Assembly (NCBI GenBank): GCA_963575745.1
Contig: CAUYUJ010016698.1
Coordinates: 124,001 to 188,000, forward strand
DNA length: 64,000 nucleotides
From: Prorocentrum cordatum
Taxonomy: Eukaryota; Sar; Dinophyceae; Prorocentrales; Prorocentraceae
Reading direction: 5' to 3'
The notes beneath the pieces were generated by a model that saw only the letters and a list, made by a program, of their open reading frames with translations, did not search any database and had not been told where the DNA came from. The position numbers and the translations under genes were made by a program. Shown here in pieces: positions 50,640-62,047 of the stretch (positions are counted from its first letter, which is position 1; the number at the start of each line of letters is the position of its first letter).

Positions 50640-52900
50640 CATATAACGGCGCACCGGGTCCGGGGGCCCGGGGCCGGGACCTCGACCGCAAATGTGCACC
50701 CCGGGGGGCCCGGAGGCTCGTCGGGGCTTGCCGGAGGCCTCCCCGGTCAGACAAGACGGCCCCAGAAACGCCCAAGACGGCCCAAGAAACTTCCAAGAGG
50801 CCTCCAAGAGGGCTCCGAGATGCTGAAGATGGCCTCCAGACGTCCAAGGACGCCCCCCAAGACGCCCCAAGAAGCCTCCAACATGCGTCCCAAGAGGGCC
50901 CCTAGACGCAAAAATTGGCCCATTCCCTTCGTAAAACGTACATTTTTCACAAAGTTGCCTTTTGGGCTTTCCGACGTTACAGGACGGCCCAAGAGGCGCC
51001 CAAGACCGCCCCAAGACGGCCCAAGAAGCTTCCAAGAGGGCCCCAGGACAGCCCAAGAGGGCCCCAAGACGGCCCAAGAGGCGCCCAAGATGGCCCAAGA
51101 GGGCCCCAAGACGGGCCCAAGAGGGGGCCCAGAGGGGGACCACGAACCGCAAGCTCGAGCCTTCCGCCCCAAGAGGCCGCCAGGAGGCCCCCAGGAGGCC
51201 CCTCAAGAGGCCCCAGGAGACCCCAGACGTCCAAGGACGCCCCCAAGAGGCCCCAAGAAGCCTCCAACATGCGTCCCAAGAGGGCCCCTAGACGCAAGAA
51301 TTTGCCCATTCCCTTCGTAAAACGTACATTTTTAACAAAGTCGCCTTTTGGGCTTTCCGACGTTACAGGACGGCCCAAGAGGCGCCCAAGACCGCCCCAA
51401 GACGGCCCAAGAAGTTCCCAGAGGGCCCCAGGACAGCCCAAGAGGGCCCCAAGACGGCCCAAGAGGCGCCCAAGATGGCCCAAGAGGGCCCCAAGACGGG
51501 CCCAAGAGGGGGCCCAGAGGGGGACCACGAACCGCAAGCTCGAGCCTTCCGCCCCAAGAGGCCGCCAGGAGGCCCCCAGGAGGCCCCTCAAGAGGCCCCA
51601 GGAGACCCCAGACGTCCAAGGACGCCCCCAAGAGGCCCCAAGAAGCCTCCAACATGCGTCCCAAGAGGGCCCCTAGATGCAAAAATTGGCCCATTCCCTT
51701 CGTAAAACGTACATTTTCAACAAAGTTGTCTTTTGGGCTTTCCGACGTTACAGGACGGCCCAAGAGGCGCCCAAGACCGCCCCAAGACGGCCCAAGAAGC
51801 TTCCAAGAGGGCCCCAGGACAGCCCAAGAGGGCCCCAAGACGGCCCAAGAGGCGCCCAAGATGGCCCAAGAGGGCCCCAAGACGGGCCCAAGAGGGGGCC
51901 CAGAGGGGGACCACGAACCGCAAGCTCGAGCCTTCCGCCCCAAGAGGCCGCCAGGAGGCCATCAGGAGGCCCCTCAAGAGGCCCCAGGAGACCCCCAAGA
52001 GGCCCAAAGGAGGCCCCGAGAAGCCCCAAATCGGCCCCCAAAATGCTTCGAACCTGCTTCCAGGAGGCCCCCGACAGGTTCAGAGGCTCCCGAGAAGCTA
52101 CGTCAAACTCCCAGCGAGCGGCCGGACGAGGCCCCCCACAAAATCACAAGAGGGTTCCAGTATTTGTATCCTTCAGCGCTCTCTGGCCTTTTTCCCCCTG
52201 CCCCCTTCCCTGCGTGACCCGGGAGGCCCCGGGCGGCCCCCAAGAGTCCTCCAACATGGCTCCAAACGCTTCCAAAAGCACTCCCACGAGGGCCCCAGCA
52301 GGCCAAACATTGATTTTTTCAATAGTCTTGGAGGGTTGGCCTTCTGATCTCGGCGGCTGTCCGACGCTCCTAGGCGGCCCAGGAGACCTCCGAGACCGCT
52401 CCCAAACAGCTCCAGAAGCGCCCAAGGCCGCCCCGAGGCGGTCCCAGAGGGCCCAAGGCTGGCCCAAGAAGCGCCCAGGGCCGCCCACGAGGGCCCCAAA
52501 CAGGCCCGAAAGGTGTCCAAGAGACGGACCGCGCTCGGAAAACCCAGGGCTTCCGCTTCAAGAGAGCCCCAGGGGGCTTCAGATAGCTCCCAAGAGGCTT
52601 CAAACATGGCTCAGGACGCTTCCAGGAGCACCCCCCAAGAGGGTCCCAACAGGCCAAAATCGCTCGTTTGACTCAGGAATTGGAGGATCTTGGCCTTCTT
52701 GTCTGTTCGGATTTCCGACGCTCCAATGGGGCCCAGCGCGCCTCCAGGTCCGTTCCCAAACAGCCCTGGGCGGGCCCGGGAAGCCCCAGGGAGCCCGCGA
52801 GACCGGCCTTGCGCAACCCAAGAGTTCCTCGGCAGGATAGTCAGGGAGGGGGGGAGAGCGGGGGGGCCTCTGGCGCCCCGTGCTCCAGGAACGCTCCTCC
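50640..52900 (+). repeat. CCCAAGA repeat domain with a 386-bp higher-order repeat
   Basis: The word CAACATGCGTCCCAAGAGGG starts at 50879, 51265 and 51650, a spacing of 386 and 385 bp. Units are nearly identical and include a T-rich box (CCCATTCCCTTCGTAAAACG, then GCCTTTTGGGCTTTCCGACG, TTACAGGACGGCCC). Further boxes at 52300-52375 and 52655-52730. All frames rich in PRGAQD/LGPSWG are by-products. Confidence 0.88.
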
Positions 52901-53044
52901 GGAACATGGCGTGCGAACGATGAGGATCGGGGATCCCAATAAGCAAAAATCGTAGATTTCCTTTGGGGAAACTGATATTTTGGGCGTGTTTGCCTTTTGG
53001 GCGTCCACTGCGCCAGGGGGCGCCAGGTGCGACAGGTGCGACAA

Positions 53045-53352
53045 GTGCGCCCGCAGGGGACAGGGAGGCCTCAAAGTGGTCCGCGTAGGACGTACCTCTG
53101 CTGGGCCTCCCAGGAACTTACGAAAGTGGCGACAGTTGCCAGATCGCAGCCCCGCAGGGGACAGGGAGGCCTCAAAGTGGTCCGCGTAGGACGTACCTCC
53201 GCTGGGCCTCCCAGGAACCCACGAAAGTGGCGACAGTTGCGCAGATCGCAGCCCCGCAGAGGACAGGGAGGCCTCAAAGTGGTCCGCGTAGGACGTACCT
53301 CCGCTGGGCCTCCCAGGAGCCCACGAAAGTGGCGACAGTTGCGCATATCGCA
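53045..53352 (-). repeat. Tandem array 3, about 95-bp unit, three copies
   Basis: Plus-strand words CAGGGAGGCCTCAAAGTGG, CGCGTAGGACGTACCTC, GCTGGGCCTCCCAGGA and GAAAGTGGCGACAGTTGC repeat three times. Reverse-complemented, the half with CTGCGATCTG, TCGCCACTTTCG and CCAGCGGAG matches array 2. Confidence 0.85.
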
Positions 53353-53384
53353 GCCCAGCAGGGCACCGCGAACACAGGAGAGAA

Positions 53385-53500
53385 GAAGGAGGAGAGGGCG
53401 GGAGGTGGATACCACAGTGCTCTATTCAAAACGAGTACCCAACACAAGGAGGGTTTGGAAAAAAGGGAATGCCCAGAATTCCAGTTTTTTTTGTTTTTTT
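53385..53500 (-). other. Leader of tandem array 3 (minus strand)
   Basis: Read on the minus strand: TTTTTTCC, CCCTCCTTGTGTTGGGTACT, CGTTTTGAATAGAGCACTG, then a CCTCCCGCCCTCTCCTCC tract adjoining the array, as in leaders 1 and 2. Confidence 0.6.
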
Positions 53501-53789
53501 TTGTTTTTGTTATCTCTCTCTCTCTCTCTCTTTTGTTTTTTCTCCAATATATATATATATAGAGAGATATAGTGGGACTCTGACTCGGAGATCCCGCACA
53601 TCCCCTGACATTTGGCCAGTACCGCGCCTCCCGGCTTCCCGGGGGACCCCCAAGACGCCCAAAGACAGCCCAAGACGACCCTAAGGAGTCCCCAGAGCGT
53701 AAAGAACGGCCCAACACGCTCCCGCGCAGCCCGAGACACGGCTCTCCAGGCCTACAGGAGGCCTCCAGAACCCCCAGGGGGTCCGGAAG

Positions 53790-54190
53790 AACCAACACCC
53801 CTGAGGAGCCGGGCTAACAAAACCCACGAGGCACAAACAAAACACAGCGCCGAACGACGCCGAGGAACTGGAAAAAATGGACATCCCACAATTCCTTTTT
53901 CTTGTTTTTCAAGTTTGGCCCCCGGTCTACTCTCGCACAACACACCACAATTCAGACCCCGTCACCTCCCCAAAAAAACCCAGGAAGCATTTGAGGGCCC
54001 CAGATCGTTGAATACCGAAAGGAAATGAATTAATGATTTCTGCGTTTCCGCATTTCCCTTCTATACGATTCCGAGGCTTGCGCAGGGCCTCCAAGGGAGT
54101 CCTTGGACGCAGGAAACGACCAAAATGAGATTACATTATTTGGCCGATCAAGCCTAGCTAGATCTTGAGCGCGCGCGAAGCGCGCGCGAT
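53790..54190 (+). repeat. Dispersed repeat H, copy 2, ending in a GC hairpin
   Basis: Same word order as 33180-33580, ending TCAAGCCTAGCTAGATC, a GCGCGCGCGAAGCGCGCGCG hairpin and then GT and CT microsatellites. Confidence 0.6.
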
Positions 54191-54222
54191 GTGTGTGTGT
54201 GTGTGTGTGTGTTTTTTTTTTG

Positions 54223-54271
<49 letters not shown>

Positions 54272-54287
54272 ATATATATATATATAT

Positions 54288-54325
<38 letters not shown>
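54190..54325. repeat. GT, CT and TA microsatellites
   Basis: (GT)n, T-run, (CT)n, (TA)n and (CT)n in succession directly after the H hairpin. Confidence 0.92.
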
Positions 54326-54337
54326 AGAATGGATAGG

Positions 54338-55010
54338 GGGTCCCGGGCACCCCAAAGTGCACTGATCTATCTTCTGGCCGTTTCGGGCTCGGCGGGGGGC
54401 GCCAAACAACGTCAAAGGGGGGCAAGAGGGCGCCAAGATGGCCCAAGAACGCTTTAAGAGAGCCCAAGACCGCACAAGAGCGTTTCAGAATTGGTCCAAC
54501 ATGGCTTAAAGACAGCCCGAGAGTGCTTCAAGACGGCCAAGATGCTCTCAAAAGGACTCCCACGAGGCACTCAGGAGGCGAACAAAGTGTTATTTTCGAT
54601 GGTTTTTGACGGTTTTTCGTGTTCTCGCTGTTTCGTGTTTCCGACTGTCCAAGACAGCCCACGAGGGCCCAGAAATCAGCTCAACGCGGCCCAAGAGACA
54701 CCCAAAAAGGGCGCCACGACGGCGCAAGAGAGCCCCAAGACGGCCCAAGCGCGCCCCCCAAGACGGCCCACGAGGCGCTCAAGATCGCCCAAGAGGGCCC
54801 CAAGACGGCCCCAAGAAGGGCTCAAGAGGGGGAACACGAACCGACAATTCGAGCCTTCCGCCCCAAGAGGCCTCCAGGAGGCCCCAAGAGGCCCCCAACA
54901 GAGCCCAAGAGGCCCCCCAGAGGCCCCCTAGGTGCCCCACGAGGCCCCAGAGGCCCCAAAGAGGCCGCAACAGAGGCCCCAAGAGCACCCCAAACGGCCT
55001 CCAAAACATA
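54338..55010 (+). repeat. CCCAAGA repeat domain with head I, copy 1
   Basis: Head GGGTCCCGGGCACCCCAAAG, TGCACTGAT, GGCCGTTTCGGGC, GGGCGCCAAA (54338-54420), then CCCAAGA words, a T-rich box at 54580-54660 and more repeat to about 55010. The head recurs at 56554. Confidence 0.75.
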
Positions 55011-55019
55011 CCGGTGCAT

Positions 55020-55632
55020 AGCAAAGGACCGCCTAGCCTATCGTGGCATCGCAGCGTTGCATGACATGGCATGGCACGGCACAGCACGACATAGCTAACC
55101 GTGTCAATGCATATCACAGTATGGTTCAGCATACCATCGTATTGCATTCCATAGCAGTGTTTAGCTGAGCCTCACACTGCAAGTCACGACGTAACATTGC
55201 CCAGCATGGCCTGGCATCTCATGACGCACCGTGGCGTACTATGGCATTCCAATGCGCATACATTACTAGAACAGCACCGTACTGCTCTGCGCAAGAGTAA
55301 ACCGTGAACATACAAATATCACACCCCCGTTGTTGCTCTTACTGTCGTCCTGTTTATTTTAGCCTAGCAGTTCATAACATGGCATAGCATTGCATTGCAT
55401 TGAATAGCACGGTATGCCGTGTCTGTGCATACCGTGTAACGCGGTAGCATCGTTCTTCATAGGAAACATCGCATGATATGGCTCAGCGTATCATCCAACA
55501 TATTACCATAGCATTTCACAGCACAGCATGGCATGGCATGCAATGCGCACTGTACGGTATATCATGTTATTGCATTGCATACTGCATAGTGGCATTGCGC
55601 TTTATAGCGTAGCATGGCATATCATGGCGTTC
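55020..55632. repeat. Degenerate CATGGCATAGCA-type array
   Basis: Pentamer-like words (TGGCA, TAGCA, TAGCG) over about 0.6 kb with an unrelated AT-rich interval at 55280-55370. Confidence 0.75.
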
Positions 55633-56520
55633 CATAGCATAGTGCAACATGGCGCTGTAGCGCTGCATTTTTCCTGGCCCATAGCTTGGCGACAGATCAC
55701 CGGTCGACCGGTCGATGAGAGCGGAGGAGGAGGACTAAGGAAGGGGCAGAAGGAAACATATGATGTTGACCTGCATTTGCATCTAAGGGGTAAATCGACC
55801 AGCAGGTCCCAGGCCACGCCAGTGGGGATAGGGATCGGTTAAACGATGCCCAGTTTGCCTCCTCCTGCTGCTCCTCGAGCCGACGGTCGGGGGGCGCGTT
55901 GTCGGCGCGCGCCCCGCGGGCTCGGAGGAGCAATGCTTTGTGGTGCAGAGTGCCGCGAGTGTCGATCCTAGCCGCAGGGGAGAATATGGCGTTTTTTCTG
56001 CATATTTGCACGTGCGGGTTCCTTGACACGAGTTTCATTGATTGCCCCAAGTGCTCCGCAGCCACGCTCATAGCATAGTGCAACATGGCGCTGTAGCGCT
56101 GCATTTTTCCTGGCCCATAGCTTGGCGACAGATCACCGGTCGACCGGTCGATGAGAGCGGAGGAGGAGGAATAAGGAAGGGGCAGAAGGAAACATATGAT
56201 GTTGACCTGCATTTGCATCTAAGGGGTAAATCGGCCAGCAGGGCCCACGCCACTCCAGTGGGGATAGGGATCGGTTAAACGATGCTCAGTTTGCCTCCTC
56301 CTGCTGCTCCTCGAGCCGACGGTCGGGGAGCGCGTTGTCGGCGCGCGCCCCGCGGGCTCGGAGGAGCAATGCTTTGTGGTGCAGAGTGCCGCGAGGGTCG
56401 CTCCTAGCCGCAGGGGAAAAATAAGTGCTCCGCAGCCACGCTCATAGCATAATGCACAATGGCGCTGTAGCGCTGTATTCTTCCTGGCCCATAGCTTGGC
56501 GACAGATCGCCGGTCGACCA
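55633..56520 (+). repeat. Tandem duplication, 436-bp unit, 2.2 copies
   Basis: Copies begin CATAGCATAGTGCAACATGG at 55633 and 56069 and, diverged, at 56443. The second unit lacks about 62 bp present in the first (around 55988-56050). Includes CACCGGTCGACCGGTCGATG and a GGAGGAGGA run. No gene is recognised. Confidence 0.88.
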
Positions 56521-56553
56521 GTTAAGCGCGCGCGAAGAGCATTCGTGGTTCTA

Positions 56554-56990
56554 GGGTCCCGGGGCCCCCAAAGTGCACTGATGTGTTTTCCGGCCGTTTC
56601 GGGCCCAGCGAAGGGCGCCAAAAAACATCAAAGGGGGCCGAGAGACGTTCAAGAGGGCGCCAAGATGGCCCAAGAGCGCTCCAAGAGAGCCCAAGACTGC
56701 ACGAGAGCGTTTGAACATGTGTCCAAGAGGCCTCCAAGAGGGCCCAAGAGAGCTCCGAGAGACGTCCCGAGAGAGCCCGAAGAGGCCCAAATCATTGATG
56801 TGCATTGGTTTGTTCGATGATTTTCGCTTTCTCGCGTCCTCGAGCTTCCAATATTCGAAGAAGGTCGAAGACGCCCTCAAGACCGCCTCAAGACCGCCGA
56901 AGACGCCCCAAAAGACCGCCAAGACGGCTCCAGAGAACCTGCAAATTGCACACGAGGAGCCCCAGACGGCCCAAGAGGCCCCAGGATAGG
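56554..56990 (+). repeat. CCCAAGA repeat domain with head I, copy 2
   Basis: Head GGGTCCCGGGGCCCCCAAAG then TGCACTGATGTG and GGCGCCAAAAAACATCAAAG. A T-rich box at about 56790-56880 (TTGGTTTGTTCG...CTTTCTCGC). It is preceded by GCGCGCGCGAAG and GTGGTTCTAG, the GC hairpin family. Confidence 0.72.
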
Positions 56991-57054
56991 CCCAAAATGG
57001 ACCACAGAGCGGGAGCGGGAGGCCCCAGGGCGCTCGAATACGGCCCAGATGGCC

Positions 57055-57140
57055 TGGGCCTCCCCTTTCTGTCCCTCCTTCCCTCCCACCCCCTTCTCCA
57101 TTACCTCCTCTCTCCTCTTCTTCCCCTCACCACTCAGTTT
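57055..57140 (+). other. Pyrimidine tract before array 4
   Basis: CCCTTTCTGTCCCTCCTTCC through CTCCTCTCTCCTC to CACCACTCAG, almost pure C/T. The position matches the CTCC part of the leaders of arrays 1-3, but the GTTTTGAA box is absent. Confidence 0.5.
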
Positions 57141-57645
57141 TCGTGCTTCTCCCTCCTCTCCTGGGACGGCCCCGCCAGAGCGCCAGACAGGCCCCGCCTG
57201 AGCGAGCGGGGCATCGCTATACCCTATCATTTCACAAGTTGCTTTGCCCGTCACACCCCTCAAGGGCGGCCCCGGCAGAGCGAGAGGGGTGTTGCTATAG
57301 CATATACAGTCCCTGTTACGTTTTGCTCTTCCCACCGCACCCGAAGTAGTTCCGTTAGAGCGCACGGGATGTGGTTATACCATAGTTTTCCTCAGGTTTC
57401 GTGCTCTTCCCTCCCCTCCTGGGCAAGCCCCGCCAGAGCGCCAGGGAAACCCCCGTTAGAGAGAGCAGGACATCCCTACACCATACTCTTTCACGCGGCT
57501 TTTGCTCCTCCCACCCTTGCAAGGCGGACCCGCCCGAGCGAGCGGGGTGTGGCTATACCATACAATAGTTTAGGTTTCGTGCCCCTCCCCCACCTCCTGA
57601 AAGGCCTCGCCAGAGCGCGAAGAAGGTACCGCCAGAGGCCCCGTC
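57141..57645 (+). repeat. Tandem array 4, irregular unit of about 80-120 bp
   Basis: Words TTTCGTGCTCTTCCC, GGCCCCGCCAGAGCG, GAGCGAGCGGGGTGTGGC and TATACCATA recur five to six times. Confidence 0.8.
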
Positions 57646-58254
57646 AGAGCTCCACGCAACCCCATATATGGGACTTGCCAGGCAAATCATTGAGCATCCC
57701 CCGTGACCCCGAGCCTTCTGTTCCCACGGGTGCGATTATCGCCGGCATGAGGTTTGGCGTCCAGCACAAAGAAGTTTCCCCACTCCCGTGGACGGACTCG
57801 ACAGCAACTGATTGCAGAGAAGGGCACAGATGACGAGGGCATCTGCGCGCGCCCTCTGCAAATATCCGACAGCTGAACGACCGCTGTGAACGAGAAGCTT
57901 GGAGCACAAGGAAGAGGAAAATAACAACGCGCTCCCACGCGCACGCAACGAGGCCCCGAGCCAACCCCAACATCAGGAACCTTCAGATGTCTGCGTGATC
58001 GGGCATGGGGAGATTGAGCAGATTTGCGAAATCATTGAATGTTGCGACGGGGCAGAGCGGAAATGAAAGTGGAGAAACAAACGCAGTTCGATAAACCAAA
58101 CGAAGGCGGCAGCGAGATTGTGAGGTGCGCGGGAACGTGGCGCCCCGCGTTCAGACTACGCGTTTTTTGCGTCTATGACATGGACCCGAGAACGCTGGAA
58201 CTCGTCGTTGTGGCCACAGCGGGGTTTACAACGGCACCCGTGGCTCATCTGCGA
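57646..58254. other. No firm gene
   Basis: Unique-looking sequence. A frame from 58064 runs into the GC hairpin at 58255 and is not recognised. Confidence 0.3.
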
Positions 58255-58294
58255 CTAGAACCTAAGCGCGCGCGTAGCGCGCGCGTGGTTCTAG
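58255..58294. repeat. Palindromic GC hairpin CTAGAACC...GGTTCTAG
   Basis: CTAGAACC and GGTTCTAG enclose GCGCGCGCG-TA-GCGCGCGCG. Relatives occur at 33551-33573, 54166-54189 and 56526-56554. Confidence 0.85.
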
Positions 58295-58714
58295 TTTGAT
58301 ATGTTCCAGAGACGCTCCTAAGCGGCTTCCCAGGGGCTTACGAGAGGAATGGTTTTCAAGAGGCCCTTGAAAAGGTCATGGGAGGCTCCTGACAGGGTTA
58401 CGAGACGCTTCTCAGAAGCCCCCGAGAAGTGGTACCAATCAAATGCCACTTGCGGCATGTCGTCTGAGTGCACGAAGTGATGTCGTCTGTGTGCTCAAGT
58501 TGTACTCGTAAAATTCGTGTGTATGCCTGATGTGGTACCGATGAAGTACAAGGTGAGGCACCCGTGTTTGGGTGGTGGGTCAGAGGCCTCGTGGGCGTTC
58601 GTTGGGATCTCGTGGTTGGCTTCTCGGAGGCTCCTTGGAGGCAGTTTGAAGCATCTCGGGCGGCGTTTTGGAACCTCTTGGACTCACTTTTGGGCCTCCG
58701 GGGGACCTCTTAGT

Positions 58715-58741
58715 AGTAGTAGTTTTAGGGATAGTAGTAGC

Positions 58742-58816
<75 letters not shown>

Positions 58817-58823
58817 CGTGGTG

Positions 58824-58875
<52 letters not shown>

Positions 58876-59022
58876 TGGCAGTGGTAGTGGCAGTGGTAGT
58901 GGTAGTGGTAGTGGTAGTGGTAGTGGTAGTGGTAGTGGTAGTAGTGGTAGTAGTGGTAGTAGTGTAGTAGTAGTAGTAGTAGTGTAGTAGTAGTAGTAGT
59001 CGTAGTAGTCGTAGTAGTAGTC

Positions 59023-59120
<98 letters not shown>

Positions 59121-59178
59121 TAGTAGTCGTAGTAGTAGTAGTAGTCGTAGTAGTCGTAGTAGTAGTAGTAGTAGTAGT

Positions 59179-59263
<85 letters not shown>

Positions 59264-59283
59264 TAGTAGTAGTAGTTAGTAGC

Positions 59284-59321
<38 letters not shown>

Positions 59322-59322
59322 C

Positions 59323-59404
<82 letters not shown>

Positions 59405-59676
59405 AGTAGTAGAGTAGTAGTTAGTAGTAGTAGTAGTCGTAGTAGTAGTAGTTCGTCGTAGTCGTAGTGGTCGTAGTGTAGTAGTAGTCGTAGTAGTCGT
59501 AGTAATCGTAGTAGTCGTAGTAGCCGCAGTAGCCGCATCGTAGTCGTTCCGTCGTAGCCGTAGTAGTCGTAGTAGTCGTAGTCGCAGTCGTAGTAGCGTA
59601 GTAGTAGCAGTCGTCGTAGTAGTCGTAGTTAGTCGTAGTAGTAGTAGTAGTAGTAGTTAGTAGTAGTAGTGTAGTC

Positions 59677-59721
<45 letters not shown>

Positions 59722-59734
59722 CGTAGTCGTAGTC

Positions 59735-59768
<34 letters not shown>

Positions 59769-59795
59769 CAGCAGTAGCAGCAGCAGCAGCAGCAA

Positions 59796-59833
<38 letters not shown>

Positions 59834-59834
59834 C

Positions 59835-59890
<56 letters not shown>
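58715..59890. repeat. 1.18-kb AGT trinucleotide array
   Basis: (AGT)n with GGT, CGT and GTGTAGT interruptions. The TAG phase gives poly-Ser and poly-Val frames that are not genes. Confidence 0.97.
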
Positions 59891-59891
<1 letters not shown>

Positions 59892-59997
59892 ACGGTCATT
59901 CATTGTCCCTGGGTGCGTGGCTGATGTTGCGGTGTTGTTGTTGTCGTCGTTGTTGTTGTTATTGATGTTCTTGTTGTTGTGTGTTGTCGTCGTCCCT

Positions 59998-60200
59998 CCC
60001 GCGACCCACCCGCGACCCACCCCGCGACCCACCCCGCGACCCACCCCGCGACCCACCCCGCGACCCACCCGCTACCCACCCGCGACCCACCCCGCGACCC
60101 ACCCGCGACCCACCCGCGACCCACCGCGCAACCCACCCGCGACCCACCCCGCGACCCATCTGCGACCCCCACCCGCGACCCACCCCACGACCCACCCCTC
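59998..60200 (+). repeat. 11-mer array GCGACCCACCC
   Basis: About 17 tandem copies with CCGCGACCCACC length variants. A few more copies at 60365-60425. Confidence 0.95.
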
Positions 60201-60831
60201 AAGGTAGGAAAAACACCACCCAGACCCGACAATTGACGTTTACAAAACGGCCCTGGGCGTTGACTAAACAGCCCCGCCCTTTTCGATTCATTCCTTGTGT
60301 GTGCGTTTACTAAACGGCTTCGCTTGTTGGGGTGATTTGAATGGGGTGGATTTTCTGCCCTCTACACCCGCGACCCAACAGCGACCCACCCACGACCAAT
60401 TTGCGACCCACCCGCGACCTACCCACATTGGTTTAACGAACAAATCGGCACCTGCGGCGGGCTCGTTGTATAATTTGTGAGACTTTGGCGCCTTCGGCGG
60501 GCTTCTCCAGAGTCTCGCAAACTGCCGACGTCCCCACCGCCCCCTCACTCTGATCCGCATCTGCGGGTGCTACGTATATCAATATATACGCATGTGTGTA
60601 TCTTTGTCAGCGCCATGGCCCATTCGTCTGTGGACCCTTGGTTTCGCGCACCTTCGCTCGAGCATCTCCTTTCTGTGTTTGCCTTCTTCGTCACTTCAGT
60701 GCGAGGCCAAGGACGCACGTCCCACGTTGAAGCTGAAGCAGGAGGGCACGGGGGCATCTTTCCAGTCGAATCTGCGTCAGGGTACTGCGAGATGTGCGCA
60801 ACAGCGGCATGAGTTGTGCAGGGTGTGCGCC

Positions 60832-61051
60832 AGTATTGCACCGCCCTTGGCTCCACATCCTCCTCTCACTCGTTCCCTTGGCATCGCTCGGACGTGTGCA
60901 TTTTTCTTTCGGCGACGGCCATCGAGGGCCATCCTTGATCATTTGGCGAAAAAAAAAACGCACGAAATCGAAGAATACAGGAGGAATGGACGTCCGAGCG
61001 ATGGCGAGTATTGCACCGCCCTTGGCTCCGCATCCTCCTCTCGCTCGTTCC
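60832..61051. mobile_element. Element C, copy 3, with 45-bp flanking direct repeats
   Basis: Element C (60879-61004) has its usual inverted ends. Direct repeats at 60832-60876 and 61007-61051 match at 43 of 45 positions (AGTATTGCACCGCCCTTGGC start) and lie within 2 nt of the element on each side. Confidence 0.8.
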
Positions 61052-61246
61052 TGCCATGCCCTCCGAGTCTTCGAGTGGCCCCCTGCATTCCTTCGGCACG
61101 GCCGCGCGAGCCAGCGGGCCGGGATGCCCCCTCGGGGGCAGTCCGTGCCTGGGGCCCTCGGCGGCCGCGGTGCTTCGCTGTGTGCTCCGTCGGCTCGCAG
61201 GGCGTCCCCCGCCTCTGGTCCGCAGACGGCATGTTCAAGCGGTGGC

Positions 61247-61455
61247 GAAGCGTTTTGGCTCGCCTATAGCCCCACCAAACAATGTGCTGAGAACCTTTTG
61301 AGGTTTTCTCGAAATGTTCTTAGAACATTTTTGGCGGAGTCTGTTTTGTTTTATCACATCGGGTTTATGTTCTAAGAACATCGTTTTTGTTCTTAGAACG
61401 TTTTTGGGTTTTGGGCAAATGTCGTGGTAGGGCTATAGGAATGTCAGGACGGTCG
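61247..61455. mobile_element. Inverted-repeat element T, copy 1
   Basis: Ends with CGCCTATAGCCCCACC and GGTAGGGCTATAGGA in inverted order. The interior has GTTCTAAGAAC palindromes. Copy 2 at 62249-62453. Confidence 0.65.
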
Positions 61456-61539
61456 GTCCCTGCTCAACATGTTCGCATCACCACCGCAGGATGGTGCACA
61501 CATCTAGTTCTCCTGGATGTGGCCGGAGGATCGCGCCGC

Positions 61540-61915
61540 CTCGCCGGTGCATCGGCGATGCGGCTCGATGTGGATCCCGACGTTCTCCGCGCCGACGGCG
61601 CCGACGTCGCCAGTGCATCGCCAATGCATCGCCGATGCATCGCCGATGCATCGGCGATGCGGCGCGATCCTCAGACTGTATCCTCCGACCCCATGTAGGA
61701 GGCCTCCTAAGGCTAGGCCTCCTAGATGGGGTCCGAGTAGACGGGGTCTGATGATGCGCCGCATCGTCGATGCATCGACGATGCGGCTCGATGTGGAGAC
61801 CGTGCTTCCCCACGCCGACCTCGCCGATACATCGCCGACGTCGCCGATGCATCGCCGGTACATCGCCGATGCATCGTCGATGCACTGGCGGTGCGGTGCG
61901 ATCCTCCGACCCCAG
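61540..61915. repeat. CGATGCATCG palindromic array in a 222-bp duplication
   Basis: Dense CATCGCCGATGCATCGGCG words. Two larger units start GATGCGGCTCGATGTGGA near 61557 and 61779. It sits between the two T elements. Confidence 0.85.
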
Positions 61916-62047
61916 CTGCTCCAACACCGTCTGGGAGGCCTCTAGCACAGCACCGTGGCACCAGCCAGCAGGGCGCATGCTCCCGCTCCAGCCCGGGGGC
62001 CAGGCATGGCGGTTCGGCAGCCTTGAGGCGGGGGTCAATGCAAACGG

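Noticed and set aside
50556-52840. Many frames rich in LGPSWG or PRGAQD
   Set aside because: By-products of the CCCAAGA repeat on both strands, repeated with the 386-bp unit.
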